The translations under genes and the position numbers were made by a program. This document shows, piece after piece, positions 1 through 6,462 of a stretch of DNA of 18,415 nucleotides. How positions within the stretch are numbered: the stretch's first letter is position 1; each line of letters opens with the position of its first letter. A model generated the notes under the pieces. That model was not told the origin of the DNA. It saw only the letters and a program-made list of their open reading frames with translations, and made no database searches. The stretch comes from an uncultured Clostridia bacterium (GTDB taxonomy: Bacteria > Bacillota > Clostridia > Lachnospirales > Anaerotignaceae): assembly GCA_947036475.1 (NCBI GenBank), contig CAMQRG010000022.1, positions 1-18,415 of the forward strand. The letters run 5' to 3'.

Positions 1-1
1 A

Positions 2-307
2 TATCGGGAGCAGTTCGACCTCTGTGTATCCCGCGCGGTCGCCGCGCTGCCCATACTGCTGGAATACTGTCTGCCGTTCGTGAAGGTCGGCGGGTATTTT
101 GCCGCGCTGAAAGGGCCGGACGCAGAAGCGGAGGCAGCAGAGAGCCATACGGCATTGGAAAAGCTGGGCGGCAGACTGGCAGAAATCCGCGATGTGGATA
201 TTCCCGGCACAGACCTTGCGCACAAGCTGGTTTTCATTGAAAAAACCGCACCCACACCGCCGCAGTATCCGCGAAAAGCCGGAAAAATCGGAAAAAAGCC
301 TTTATAA
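2..307 (+). CDS. rsmG: 16S rRNA (guanine-N7)-methyltransferase RsmG, C-terminal part
   Basis: Partial gene cut by the left edge; the last 101 codons are present and end in TAA. RsmG (GidB) methylates N7 of G527 in 16S rRNA using S-adenosylmethionine in the cytoplasm. The visible part begins in the Rossmann-fold methyltransferase core: 'FDLCVSRAVAALPILLEYC' followed by 'LPFVKVGGYFAALKG' is the family's characteristic SRAVA...P.VK.GG...KG segment. The end holds the usual lysine-rich tail 'PRKAGKIGKKPL'. The family is normally about 240 residues, so roughly 60% lies upstream of the window. The gene is followed after 45 bp by dut on the same strand. The identity is secure from the motif; whether the missing N-terminus is intact cannot be seen. 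Confidence 0.93.
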   Translation, partial: YREQFDLCVSRAVAALPILLEYCLPFVKVGGYFAALKGPDAEAEAAESHTALEKLGGRLAEIRDVDIPGTDLAHKLVFIEKTAPTPPQYPRKAGKIGKKPL

Positions 308-352
308 GCGCCCAAAACCGATGCGAATATTTTTTACAGAGAGGAAAACACT

Positions 353-787
353 ATGGAAAAGATACGAATAAAATATCTCAGCAGCCAGATTGACAAACTG
401 TGCTATATTGACGGAAAATCAGACTGGATAGACCTCCGGGCGGCGGAGCGTGTAGAACTGAAAGCCGGCGAATTCCAGCTGATACCACTGGGCGTGGCAA
501 TGCAGCTGCCGAAAGGCTACGAAGCGCATATTCTGCCCCGCAGTTCCACATTCAAAAACTTCGGCATCATACAGACCAACCACTGCGGCGTGGTTGACGA
601 AAGCTACTGCGGCAACGGCGACCAATGGTTTTTCCCCGCTTACGCCCTGCGGGATACGGTGATTAAGGTAAATGACCGCATCTGCCAGTTCCGCATTTTC
701 GAGCACCAGCCCGCAATCGAATTTCAGGAAACCGACGACCTCGGCAATGTGGACCGCGGCGGTATCGGCTCGACGGGAAAACAATAA
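353..787 (+). CDS. dut: dUTP diphosphatase (trimeric dUTPase)
   Basis: 144 residues, the normal length for a trimeric dUTPase. The enzyme hydrolyses dUTP to dUMP and pyrophosphate, keeping uracil out of DNA and feeding dTMP synthesis. The five family motifs appear in order: motif 1 'DWIDLRA' near residues 24-30, motif 2 'PRSST' at 62-66, motif 3 'GVVDESYCG' at 79-87 with the catalytic-water Asp at 82, motif 4 'NDRICQFRIF' around 107-116, and motif 5 'RGGIGSTGK' at 135-143. In motif 5 the usual aromatic residue (Phe in GFGSTG) is Ile, which may alter stacking on the uracil. The start is the ATG preceded by GAGAGGAAA. It lies 45 bp after rsmG on the same strand and may be co-transcribed. Confidence 0.93.
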   Translation: MEKIRIKYLSSQIDKLCYIDGKSDWIDLRAAERVELKAGEFQLIPLGVAMQLPKGYEAHILPRSSTFKNFGIIQTNHCGVVDESYCGNGDQWFFPAYALRDTVIKVNDRICQFRIFEHQPAIEFQETDDLGNVDRGGIGSTGKQ

Positions 788-832
788 GAGAAATTCTTTT
801 CATTCGCCCTTTTTTTTCATGACATTTTTTGA

Positions 833-838
833 TATACT
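833..838 (+). promoter_or_regulatory. Possible extended -10 promoter for the 77-aa gene
   Basis: TATACT preceded by TGA forms an extended -10 element (TGN then TATACT). A good -35 hexamer is not visible; only a T-run lies upstream. The predicted start of transcription would fall at the ribosome-binding site AAGGAGG (845-851), giving a very short leader. Tentative. Confidence 0.3.
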
Positions 839-859
839 GTGCGTAAGGAGGGGTGCGCT

Positions 860-1093
860 ATGATTCATGACAGATTTACAATACGCAGTTTGGACGACAT
901 CTGTTATTACCTGAGAAAATACCGCCGCGTGCGGGAGGATTGGCGCGTCGATTTTTACAATGAGTTCGATACGCTTCTTCTGACATTTGAAAATGACGAG
1001 GAAACCATCGAACGCATGAAGGACGACGATGAGCTTTACGCAATGGTTACCGAATGGATGGATGTTGCGCTGATGATGGGAAAGGAATATTAA
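860..1093 (+). CDS. Hypothetical 77-residue protein
   Basis: I do not recognise this protein. The start is the ATG at 860, because AAGGAGG at 845-851 sits 8 nt upstream; an in-frame GTG at 839 would lie before that site. The product is small, with no signal peptide or membrane segment. Its N-terminal half is rich in Arg and Tyr ('YYLRKYRRVREDWRVDF') and its C-terminal half is strongly acidic ('ENDEETIERMKDDDELY'), ending in an amphipathic-looking 'MVTEWMDVALMMGKEY'. This charge-segregated composition suggests a helical cytoplasmic protein, but no function is inferred. The stop codon abuts the left arm of a large palindrome. Coding potential is supported by the excellent ribosome-binding site and clean termination. 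Confidence 0.7.
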   Translation: MIHDRFTIRSLDDICYYLRKYRRVREDWRVDFYNEFDTLLLTFENDEETIERMKDDDELYAMVTEWMDVALMMGKEY

Positions 1094-1255
1094 GAACCTA
1101 TCCGTAAATTATCTACGCACATCTTGCTTCAGATTTTCCGACAGTCTTTGTTGCTTTTCCTTGCCGTACCACTCGGTACGCCTGCAAAAAAGCTCCTTGC
1201 CTGTCGAAAAATCTGACTGTGCAGTCTGCACGTATCTTATTTATGGATAAGTTCT
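1093..1255. repeat. 163-bp imperfect palindrome (possible MITE-like element)
   Basis: The outer arms AGAACCTATCC (from 1093) and GGATAAGTTCT (to 1255) are near-perfect inverted repeats, and pairing continues about 25 nt inward. A second pair, CAGATTTTCCGACAG and CTGTCGAAAAATCTG, matches at 14 of 15 positions. The centre is GTACC-ACTC-GGTAC. The whole unit can therefore fold as one long hairpin. It encodes no protein. Similarity to short non-autonomous transposable elements is inferred from the terminal inverted repeats; a clear target-site duplication is not visible. Confidence 0.65.
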
Positions 1256-1267
1256 AAGTATCTTTCG

Positions 1268-1285
1268 GGGAGGCGGAAGCCTCCC
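1268..1285. other. GC-rich hairpin upstream of tRNA-Phe
   Basis: GGGAGGC-GGAA-GCCTCCC forms a perfect 7-bp stem with a GNRA-type tetraloop. A T-run follows only about 16 nt later, so it is a weak candidate for terminating the 77-aa gene's transcript. Its role is not established. Confidence 0.4.
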
Positions 1286-1327
1286 TGAACAACATTGCAA
1301 TTTTTTGTTATTTTTGTAAAAAAGTGT

Positions 1328-1356
1328 TTGACAAAAAAAACATTTTATGCTATGAT
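1328..1356 (+). promoter_or_regulatory. Sigma-A type promoter for tRNA-Phe
   Basis: TTGACA at 1328-1333, a 17-bp spacer and TATGAT at 1351-1356: a near-consensus housekeeping promoter. The predicted start lies about 7 nt after the -10, roughly 20 nt before the tRNA, as expected for a strong stable-RNA promoter. Confidence 0.85.
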
Positions 1357-1384
1357 AGCCAAGTAAATTGAATTTGTCTTTTAT

Positions 1385-1457
1385 GCCCAGATAGCTCAGT
1401 TGGTAGAGCAGTGGACTGAAAATCCACGTGTCACTGGTTCGATTCCGGTTCTGGGCA
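1385..1457 (+). tRNA. tRNA-Phe (anticodon GAA)
   Basis: A 73-nt cloverleaf. The acceptor stem GCCCAGA pairs with TCTGGGC, with discriminator A. The D arm is GCTC...GAGC with loop AGTTGGTA. The anticodon stem GTGGA/TCCAC holds loop CTGAAAA with anticodon GAA at 1418-1420, decoding UUC/UUU. The T arm is CTGG-TTCGATT-CCGG. No CCA is encoded (the next bases are GTT), so it must be added after transcription. It has a dedicated promoter and is followed by a terminator hairpin. Confidence 0.97.
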
Positions 1458-1503
1458 GTTTTTTATTCTCAACGTATGAGTATTTTACTACTTGGAAAAG
1501 CTG

Positions 1504-1529
1504 AAAAGGAAGCACTGGCTTCCTTTTTT
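1504..1529 (+). terminator. Intrinsic terminator after tRNA-Phe
   Basis: AAAAGGAAGC, loop ACTG, GCTTCCTTTT, continuing into a six-T tract. This is a classic Rho-independent terminator 47 nt beyond the tRNA. It also separates tRNA transcription from the NusG-II operon starting at 1600. Confidence 0.85.
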
Positions 1530-1599
1530 CCTGTATAGAAAAACAGTTTTTCAAAACGCAGAAGGGGCGGAATTTCGGAAAAGAAAGGCGGCGGAGGGC

Positions 1600-1965
1600 A
1601 TGAAAAAAGCGGACATTTTCCTTGCGGCGGGCGCACTGGCTGTGGCGGCGGGGGTCTATCTGTTCTACTCCGCAGGGGCTGAAGCCGGCGGCGGCGCAGA
1701 GGTTACTGTTGACGGAAAAAGCGCGGCGTTTCTGCCGCTGAATGAAAACGACAGCATACGCATCGAAACGCCGCAAGGCTATAATATTGTCGCTGTTCAG
1801 GACGGCACTGTAATGGTAACAGATGCGGACTGCCGCGACCAGATTTGTGTAGAGCATAAAAAAATCAGCCGGACGGGCGAAACCATCGTCTGTCTGCCGC
1901 ATAAGCTGGTAGTCGAAATTACCGGAGACGGCTCTGCGGCGTTTGATACGGTGGTGGGACAATGA
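1600..1965 (+). CDS. NusG domain II-containing membrane-anchored protein
   Basis: 121 residues with the ATG at 1600 chosen as start. An upstream in-frame extension to 1492 would run through the tRNA terminator hairpin, and the segment from 1600 begins with a normal membrane anchor. An N-terminal hydrophobic helix (about residues 6-23) is followed by an extracytoplasmic domain of the NusG_II (DUF1312) type. The hallmark is 'DADCRDQICVEHKKIS' followed by 'GETIVCLPHKLVVEI', with cysteines at 78, 83 and 98. The biochemical role is unknown. In many Firmicutes the gene stands directly before a HepS_1/Gx-type membrane protein, as here, where the stop overlaps the next start (ATGA). A GGAGGG lies just upstream of the ATG with unusually short spacing; AAAGG further back may serve instead. 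Confidence 0.88.
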   Translation: MKKADIFLAAGALAVAAGVYLFYSAGAEAGGGAEVTVDGKSAAFLPLNENDSIRIETPQGYNIVAVQDGTVMVTDADCRDQICVEHKKISRTGETIVCLPHKLVVEITGDGSAAFDTVVGQ

Positions 1966-2453
1966 AGGCGGGAAGGGTTGCCTATTATGGGCTGTTTGCC
2001 GCGCTTGCCGTTCTGATGGGCTATGTGGAGATGCTTGTACCTGTCCCCGTCCCCATTCCGGGCGTAAAGCTGGGGCTTGCGAATGTTGTCGTCATCGTCA
2101 TACTGTATTATATGGACGCCAGAAGTGCGTTTTTCATATCGCTTGTTCGGGTAATACTCTGTGGACTGTTGTTCGCTGGCTTTGCCGGCCTGCTTTACAG
2201 CCTTTCCGGTGCGTTGCTCAGTTTTGCGGCTATGGCAATGCTGAAAAAGACAGGGCGGTTCAGTATTGTCGGCGTAAGCATCGCAGGCGGCATATTCCAT
2301 AATGTCGGGCAAATCGTTGTGGCGGCGTTGGCAGTAGAAAATGTGAAAATGGCATATTATCTGCCGTTCCTGCTGGGTTCCGGCGTGGTGACGGGGCTCC
2401 TGATCGGGCTGGTAGCCCAAACGGCCCTGCGGTATTTGAAAACAAAACCCTGA
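1962..2453 (+). CDS. Gx transporter / HepS_1-family integral membrane protein
   Basis: 163 residues and almost entirely hydrophobic, with about five membrane spans. The N-terminal 'YGLFAALAVLMGYVEMLVP' followed by the proline run 'VPVPIPGVKLGLANVV' is typical of the family once called heptaprenyl diphosphate synthase component I (HepS_1, now often 'Gx transporter family'). It resembles ECF-transporter substrate-binding (S) components in size and topology. The substrate cannot be deduced; family members have been linked only by context to quinone, prenyl or FMN-related processes. It overlaps the preceding NusG-II gene by 4 bp (ATGA), so the two are translationally coupled. No quinone or Rnf genes are nearby here to help. 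Confidence 0.85.
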   Translation: MKAGRVAYYGLFAALAVLMGYVEMLVPVPVPIPGVKLGLANVVVIVILYYMDARSAFFISLVRVILCGLLFAGFAGLLYSLSGALLSFAAMAMLKKTGRFSIVGVSIAGGIFHNVGQIVVAALAVENVKMAYYLPFLLGSGVVTGLLIGLVAQTALRYLKTKP

Positions 2454-2565
2454 TTAGCCCAGATATGCGAAATCCAGAGCACAGCAAAGTTCTTTGTTCC
2501 GCTTTCTCCGAAAACAGGCGGCTTTCAAAAAGTCCTGAAACACAAAACCCTGCGGGAAAGGCGGC

Positions 2566-2613
2566 TTGACTTAAGAAAACAAATTTTTCTTTTAGCCTTG
2601 TTTCTTAAGTCAA
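2566..2613. repeat. Inverted repeat, possible bidirectional terminator
   Basis: TTGACTTAAGAAAACAA at 2566-2582 pairs with TTGTTTCTTAAGTCAA at 2598-2613, one unpaired base in the left arm and a 15-nt A/T-rich loop. It lies between convergent genes (the Gx-type gene ending at 2453 and the FtsA-like gene ending at 2757), where terminators are expected. It lacks a clean T-tract. Confidence 0.6.
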
Positions 2614-2621
2614 ACGCTGAC

Positions 2622-2722
2622 GGCTGTTGCCTGAGAAAATTTCTTCTAAAATTTTAGCCACTCTGAAAAATCTTGATTTTTCAGACGCTTCAAAAAAAAT
2701 GAAATTTTCTTATGGCAACGCC
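2622..2722. repeat. Nested inverted repeat between convergent genes
   Basis: The outer arms at 2622-2643 and 2701-2722 are near-complementary (cores GTTGCC...GAGAAAATTTC and GAAATTTTCTT...GGCAAC). Inside them is a perfect hairpin, CTGAAAAATC at 2663-2672 against GATTTTTCAG at 2675-2684. The inner hairpin is followed by an A-run at 2692-2699 that reads as a T-run on the minus strand. The unit may terminate the FtsA-like transcript or be a small repeat element. Nothing protein-coding is seen between 2454 and 2756. Confidence 0.6.
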
Positions 2723-2756
2723 CATAATCCCCACAGGTTTTTTTCATGTATTTCGT

Positions 2757-4946
2757 TTATTTTTCCTGTTCAAAAATAGAAATCGAATCGCCTTCCCGCA
2801 GGGGTTGTTGGAAATAGCCATTTTTCCCGTTGACCTGCAATATAACCTGCCCTTTCAGGTTATTGAAATCCAGTTCCGCGTATTCCAGCATATCCATCAG
2901 CAAATACGGGTTATCCTTGTCCCTTCGCATCAGTGTCAGGGGCTTATCGTTCAGCATAAATGTCATAGATGGCACAGATACCGCATCTGGTCCAGCAGTC
3001 ATCTCAGGCACTGTGGGTGCGATGGGTGCGACAGGACCAGCAGGCTCCGCGGACTCAGCGGACTCGTCAGGCATCACCGCAGTTTCTTCGCTTACAATCA
3101 CTTCGGTGCTTACAGGTGCTTCGGTGCTTACAGGCATTTCAGCACTTACAGGCACTTCGGTACTCACTGCCGTTTCAGCAATTACAGGCTCTCCGGTGCT
3201 CTCTGCCGCCTCAGCAGTTACAGGCACTTCGGCGATTACAGCTTCTTCGGCACTTATGATTTCCTCCATCTCAGGCTCAGCCGGATAATCCCAGCCGCCC
3301 AGAATTTCGTCTTCTGTTGTTTCCGCAAAGCTGCCATAGCCAGCTTCATCTGCTTCCTCGAATGTGATAATGTCCCCGAATTTCAGAGGCGTACTCAGCG
3401 CAACGCTCTCCCCGTTCAGCCTGACGCGTTTTGCGCCGTCAATTCCCTGAATGTCTTTCAGCGCACAGTCCGGCGTTGCTCCGTTAACGGCAGAGGTAAA
3501 CGTAATTTCGTCCCCTGCATGAATGGTGTCGGAGAGCTTGCCTTCCCGTCCATTGATTTTCAGAACGGCGGGCTCGGCATGCGTACCATAGAAAACCACC
3601 CGTTCCCCATTGACGGAAACAACAATATTTTTACCGGAACGCCCTATCATATCCTGATAACTGTATCCATTCATCATAAGCAGGTCGCGCGCCGTAAACG
3701 CGCCGCTGCGGAACAGCTTCGCCGGGCGTCCGTTCAGTGTAATCTGAAAGCTGTCGTTAATCAGGTTCAGACCGGAGGAAACGAGAATACCAATCGGTGT
3801 TGCGTATTCCGGGTTATTGATATCAATGGTATCGGAAAATGCGTGTATTTTGAAATTATTGCCCGCAATGGCAACACGCCCGGGGTTCATCTCCAACGCG
3901 TTGATGATGCCTTCGCGCAGCCCTTTCAGCCTGCTGCCGCCGCCGGAAAGGAACACCGCCGACGGTACACCGCCATTGACCTCCTTGATTTTCGCGGAAA
4001 TCTCGGCGCAGAGCTTTTCTGTTGTCTGGTTGACACAGCTCATCACTTCATCATAAGATATTTTCTGCTCGAAACCCAGCACGTCAATAAAGGAGATATC
4101 GGTGCGTTCCTCCAGCTGGGATTTTATGGTTTCTGCCGTCTGGAAATCAACAAGGTATTCCTTCATAATGGTTTCCGTCACTTCATCTCCGGCAATCGTC
4201 GCCATAGTATAGCCAATCACGCTGCCGTCGCGGCACGCTGCAATATCCGACGTCCCCGCACCGATATCAGCCAGCGCAAGGTTCAACAGACGGAGGCTTT
4301 CGGGTATGGCAGCATTGATTGCCGCAATAGGCTCCAGCGTGATGCTGGCGACCTCCAAACCGATTTTATGCATGGTGGTATACAGACTTTCCACCACCTC
4401 GCCCGGCAGGAACGTTGCAATAATATCCGCGCGGATATGTTTGCCATGATGGTCTTTCAGGCTGGACATCATGTAATCGTCCAGATAATACTGACAGACG
4501 GAATAGCCCACCAGATAAAAACGGCGGTGCGTCTGTTCTTCTTCATTTTCTCCGGAAAACTCCGCCTCGGCCGCGCTGATGGCGCCTGCTTCCAGACGGC
4601 TGACGGTTTCCTCCGTCACAAGCTGCACATCTGGCAGTTCAATCTCATATGTCACGCGCTGGGTACGCAGAGCGCGCCCTGCCGCTGCGATGCTGACGCG
4701 TTTCAGCTCAACATCCAGCTGTTTTTCCAGCCGTTTTTTGACCTCCCCGGCCAGAGCCGCAACCTTATCTATATTTTCTATCTGCCCGTCTACCATAGCG
4801 CGGCCTGTATGCTCCGCCTTCTCCACCGCGAGAATATTCACGCGGTCGTCCTGCAGGCGTCCTACCATGCCAATGATGCTTCTTGTTCCAATATCCAGTG
4901 CAAAAACCAGGTTATTCTGGAATGATGTATTTTCCAAATCCGCCAT
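2757..4946 (-). CDS. FtsA-like actin-fold ATPase with extended C-terminus
   Basis: 729 residues. Residues 13-395 form an FtsA/PilM-type actin-like ATPase: phosphate-1 motif 'FALDIGTRSIIGMVG' (15-29), phosphate-2 'LADIGAGTSDIA' (225-236) and adenosine motif 'VFLSGGGSRLKGL' (331-343). Classical FtsA is about 420 residues and ends in a membrane-binding helix. This protein instead continues through a region of about 140 residues with short beta-like segments ('LKINGREGKLSD', 'VRLNGESVALSTPLKFGD'). A low-complexity Val/Ser/Thr/Glu/Pro linker follows (about 565-660, repeats such as 'VSTEVPVSAEMPVSTE'), then a compact tail (661-729) ending 'LREGDSISIFEQEK' that looks beta-grasp-like. The start ATG has AGGAGG 7 nt upstream. 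No ftsZ or pilus genes are adjacent, so whether it acts in division or another membrane process is unknown. Confidence 0.82.
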   Translation of the reverse strand: MADLENTSFQNNLVFALDIGTRSIIGMVGRLQDDRVNILAVEKAEHTGRAMVDGQIENIDKVAALAGEVKKRLEKQLDVELKRVSIAAAGRALRTQRVTYEIELPDVQLVTEETVSRLEAGAISAAEAEFSGENEEEQTHRRFYLVGYSVCQYYLDDYMMSSLKDHHGKHIRADIIATFLPGEVVESLYTTMHKIGLEVASITLEPIAAINAAIPESLRLLNLALADIGAGTSDIAACRDGSVIGYTMATIAGDEVTETIMKEYLVDFQTAETIKSQLEERTDISFIDVLGFEQKISYDEVMSCVNQTTEKLCAEISAKIKEVNGGVPSAVFLSGGGSRLKGLREGIINALEMNPGRVAIAGNNFKIHAFSDTIDINNPEYATPIGILVSSGLNLINDSFQITLNGRPAKLFRSGAFTARDLLMMNGYSYQDMIGRSGKNIVVSVNGERVVFYGTHAEPAVLKINGREGKLSDTIHAGDEITFTSAVNGATPDCALKDIQGIDGAKRVRLNGESVALSTPLKFGDIITFEEADEAGYGSFAETTEDEILGGWDYPAEPEMEEIISAEEAVIAEVPVTAEAAESTGEPVIAETAVSTEVPVSAEMPVSTEAPVSTEVIVSEETAVMPDESAESAEPAGPVAPIAPTVPEMTAGPDAVSVPSMTFMLNDKPLTLMRRDKDNPYLLMDMLEYAELDFNNLKGQVILQVNGKNGYFQQPLREGDSISIFEQEK

Positions 4947-5033
4947 ATACGCCCTCCTCTTTTTTAGAGCCTGTTCCGTATCCTGATACCAGCGGGGAGA
5001 TACGAAGCAGACTCCCCGGATTGTCCTATTTTT

Positions 5034-5061
5034 ATTTTAGCAGAAACGCGCAAAATGTAAA
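5034..5061 (-). promoter_or_regulatory. Probable promoter of the FtsA-like gene
   Basis: Read on the minus strand: TTTACA, a 16-bp spacer, TAAAAT. The leader of about 80 nt contains a 7-bp stem (CGGGGAG at 4993-4999 with CTCCCCG at 5012-5018) before the AGGAGG site. The intergenic stretch 4947-5318 holds this promoter and the divergent one for the CAP-domain gene; I see nothing else in it. Confidence 0.5.
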
Positions 5062-5196
5062 GAATTATTCCATGCAGAGGGCAGAAGCCTCAGGATATCT
5101 TTCCGAATACTGCCAAATTCTGGCCTTTTGTGGGAAATTGCAGAAAAAACGGATAATGCCAGCGTTTTTGGCAATTATTGTTGGCAACAAGTACCA

Positions 5197-5225
5197 TTGC
5201 CTGCCAGAATTGCCTGTGCTATACT
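5197..5225 (+). promoter_or_regulatory. Promoter of the CAP-domain protein gene
   Basis: TTGCCT at 5197-5202, a 17-bp spacer and TATACT at 5220-5225. It predicts a leader of about 85 nt ahead of the ATG at 5319, whose ribosome-binding site is a modest GGGGAGTGAT. Confidence 0.65.
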
Positions 5226-5318
5226 AGGTATATCAGGAAATGACAGAGCTTCCACAAATGCCACAGGCATGGAAGCGGCTGCCCAATTTTCTGAAAAAAT
5301 ATCGGGGAGTGATTTTCA

Positions 5319-6065
5319 ATGAAAAAGACCATGGCACTTTGCGTGGCGGCGATATTGACGGTAGGCATGTCCGCCACAGCCTATGCTGCACCTTTACAGG
5401 CGGCAAGTACATGTGAGATTCTGCGGCAGTATGTTGGCGGGCAGGAGGTAGACTCTTTGCGGCAGCTGGTATTGCAGCGGCTGGAAAAATGCCTGCCGGG
5501 CTGCACACAAATCCTGCCGGATTGTCCCGTTATCCCTTCTGATAAGCCGGATTCGGACAAGCCAGGCATTGACAAACCCGGCACAGAAGAACCGGATTTG
5601 GACAAACCGGTGATTGACCTGCCCGTAGAAAAACCTGTGGAGAAACCTGACCTGCCGGAGATACCGGACGACAGCCAGACTGACGCAGACGTCGATAATG
5701 TTTCTGCATATGCGGCAAGAGTGACAGAACTGGTAAATGTGGAGCGTGCAAAAGTCGGACTTCCCGCATTGACTCTGGATGCTGCTGCTTCTCAGGCGGC
5801 ACAGGTGCGCGCGGCAGAAATCCGCACTTCTTTCAGCCACACACGTCCCAACGGCAAAAACTGCTTTACGGCGTTAGTGGAATCCGGTGTAAACTACCGC
5901 GCGGCGGGTGAGAATATTGCTTCAGGGCAGACAACACCCGAAGAAGTCGTTACAGCATGGATGAACTCCGAAGGACATAGGAAGAACATTCTTAGTCCAC
6001 ACTTCACAGGAATCGGCGTGGGCTATCTGGAAGGCAACTACTGGACACAGTTCTTCATCGGGTAA
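5319..6065 (+). CDS. Secreted CAP-domain (SCP/PR1, YkwD-like) protein
   Basis: 248 residues. Residues 1-23 are a Sec signal peptide (MKK start, hydrophobic core, AYA before the predicted cleavage). A short helical region containing four cysteines (32-69) follows, then a proline/aspartate/lysine-rich linker of DKPG/DKPD-type repeats (about 72-120), and a CAP domain (about 128-248). CAP landmarks are His174 ('SHTRP'), Glu198 ('GENIA') and His220 ('EGHRKNIL'), the conserved cavity residues of the superfamily, plus the terminal 'YWTQFFIG'. Bacterial YkwD-like proteins are exported and their activity is poorly defined; none is inferred here. There is no sortase motif or wall-binding domain, so it is probably released or held through the linker region. 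It is monocistronic, with its own promoter and a downstream hairpin. Confidence 0.92.
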   Translation: MKKTMALCVAAILTVGMSATAYAAPLQAASTCEILRQYVGGQEVDSLRQLVLQRLEKCLPGCTQILPDCPVIPSDKPDSDKPGIDKPGTEEPDLDKPVIDLPVEKPVEKPDLPEIPDDSQTDADVDNVSAYAARVTELVNVERAKVGLPALTLDAAASQAAQVRAAEIRTSFSHTRPNGKNCFTALVESGVNYRAAGENIASGQTTPEEVVTAWMNSEGHRKNILSPHFTGIGVGYLEGNYWTQFFIG

Positions 6066-6132
6066 TATTGCAAAACAAAGCATTTCCGAATACAGACCGT
6101 TTTCGGTCAATACATCTTTCACCTCAGCAATC

Positions 6133-6168
6133 GGCAGGGCATGGGATTTTTCTCCGCCCTGCCCTTTT
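6133..6168 (+). terminator. Likely terminator of the CAP-domain gene
   Basis: GGCAGGGC at 6133-6140 pairs perfectly with GCCCTGCC at 6156-6163, then CTTTT. The 15-nt loop is long and the T-tract short, so strength is uncertain. It sits 68 nt after the stop codon. Confidence 0.55.
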
Positions 6169-6173
6169 CTGCG

Positions 6174-6202
6174 CAAAAAAAGGAAAGCCCGAAGGCTTTC
6201 CT
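6174..6202 (-). terminator. Hairpin with T-tract on the minus strand
   Basis: AGGAAAGCC-CGAA-GGCTTTCCT is a perfect 9-bp stem. The A-run just before it reads as a T-run on the minus strand, giving a textbook Rho-independent terminator in that direction. It lies about 260 nt beyond the end of the minus-strand aminotransferase gene and could end a read-through transcript. Confidence 0.6.
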
Positions 6203-6208
6203 AGCGAT

Positions 6209-6436
6209 TCAAAAAAGGCTCAGGCTACGCCCTCAAGCCTTTTTTGAGAAACTGTAAGTATAAAGAGGCTCGTTCCATCGGCTTCTAAAAAAGCCTCGAA
6301 ACTCACTCTTTTCCTCGAACGGGCAAAGCCCGTTCTGCGGATTCCACTCGGGAAACGCTTCGTTTCCCGAACCCTTCCGCGACACAAAAATAGATTTTAT
6401 AATAGTTTGGGAAAGCCCGAAAGCTTTCCCATTTTT
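6209..6436. repeat. Cluster of perfect hairpins between convergent genes
   Basis: Four perfect stems follow each other: TCAAAAAAGGCT with AGCCTTTTTTGA (6209-6247), GAACGGGC with GCCCGTTC (6317-6335), CGGGAAACG with CGTTTCCCG (6349-6369), and TGGGAAAGC with GCTTTCCCA (6408-6431, then TTTTT). A weaker GAGGCT/AGCCTC pair spans 6265-6297. The first and last look like terminators. The middle ones have 3-nt loops and no T-tract. No protein is encoded. The cluster may be a structured repeat element rather than only termination signals. Confidence 0.6.
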
Positions 6437-6462
6437 ATGTATCGCTGTTCGGATACGGTATT

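Noticed and set aside
1268..1320. Riboswitch or T-box leader upstream of tRNA-Phe
   Set aside because: Only one short hairpin is present, no conserved T-box or aptamer sequence is seen, and the downstream unit is a tRNA with its own promoter.
1797..2420. A 207-codon minus-strand open frame
   Set aside because: It is antisense to the NusG-II and Gx-type genes, with an Arg/His/Gln-rich composition typical of a shadow frame.
2712..4925. A 737-codon open frame on the plus strand
   Set aside because: It lies fully antisense to the FtsA-like gene, has no ribosome-binding site, and its translation is low-complexity (FRHFGTYR-like) and matches no family; it is a shadow of the real gene.
6181..6436. 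CRISPR array
   Set aside because: There are several palindromes, but repeat units are not identical, spacers are irregular and no cas gene is nearby.
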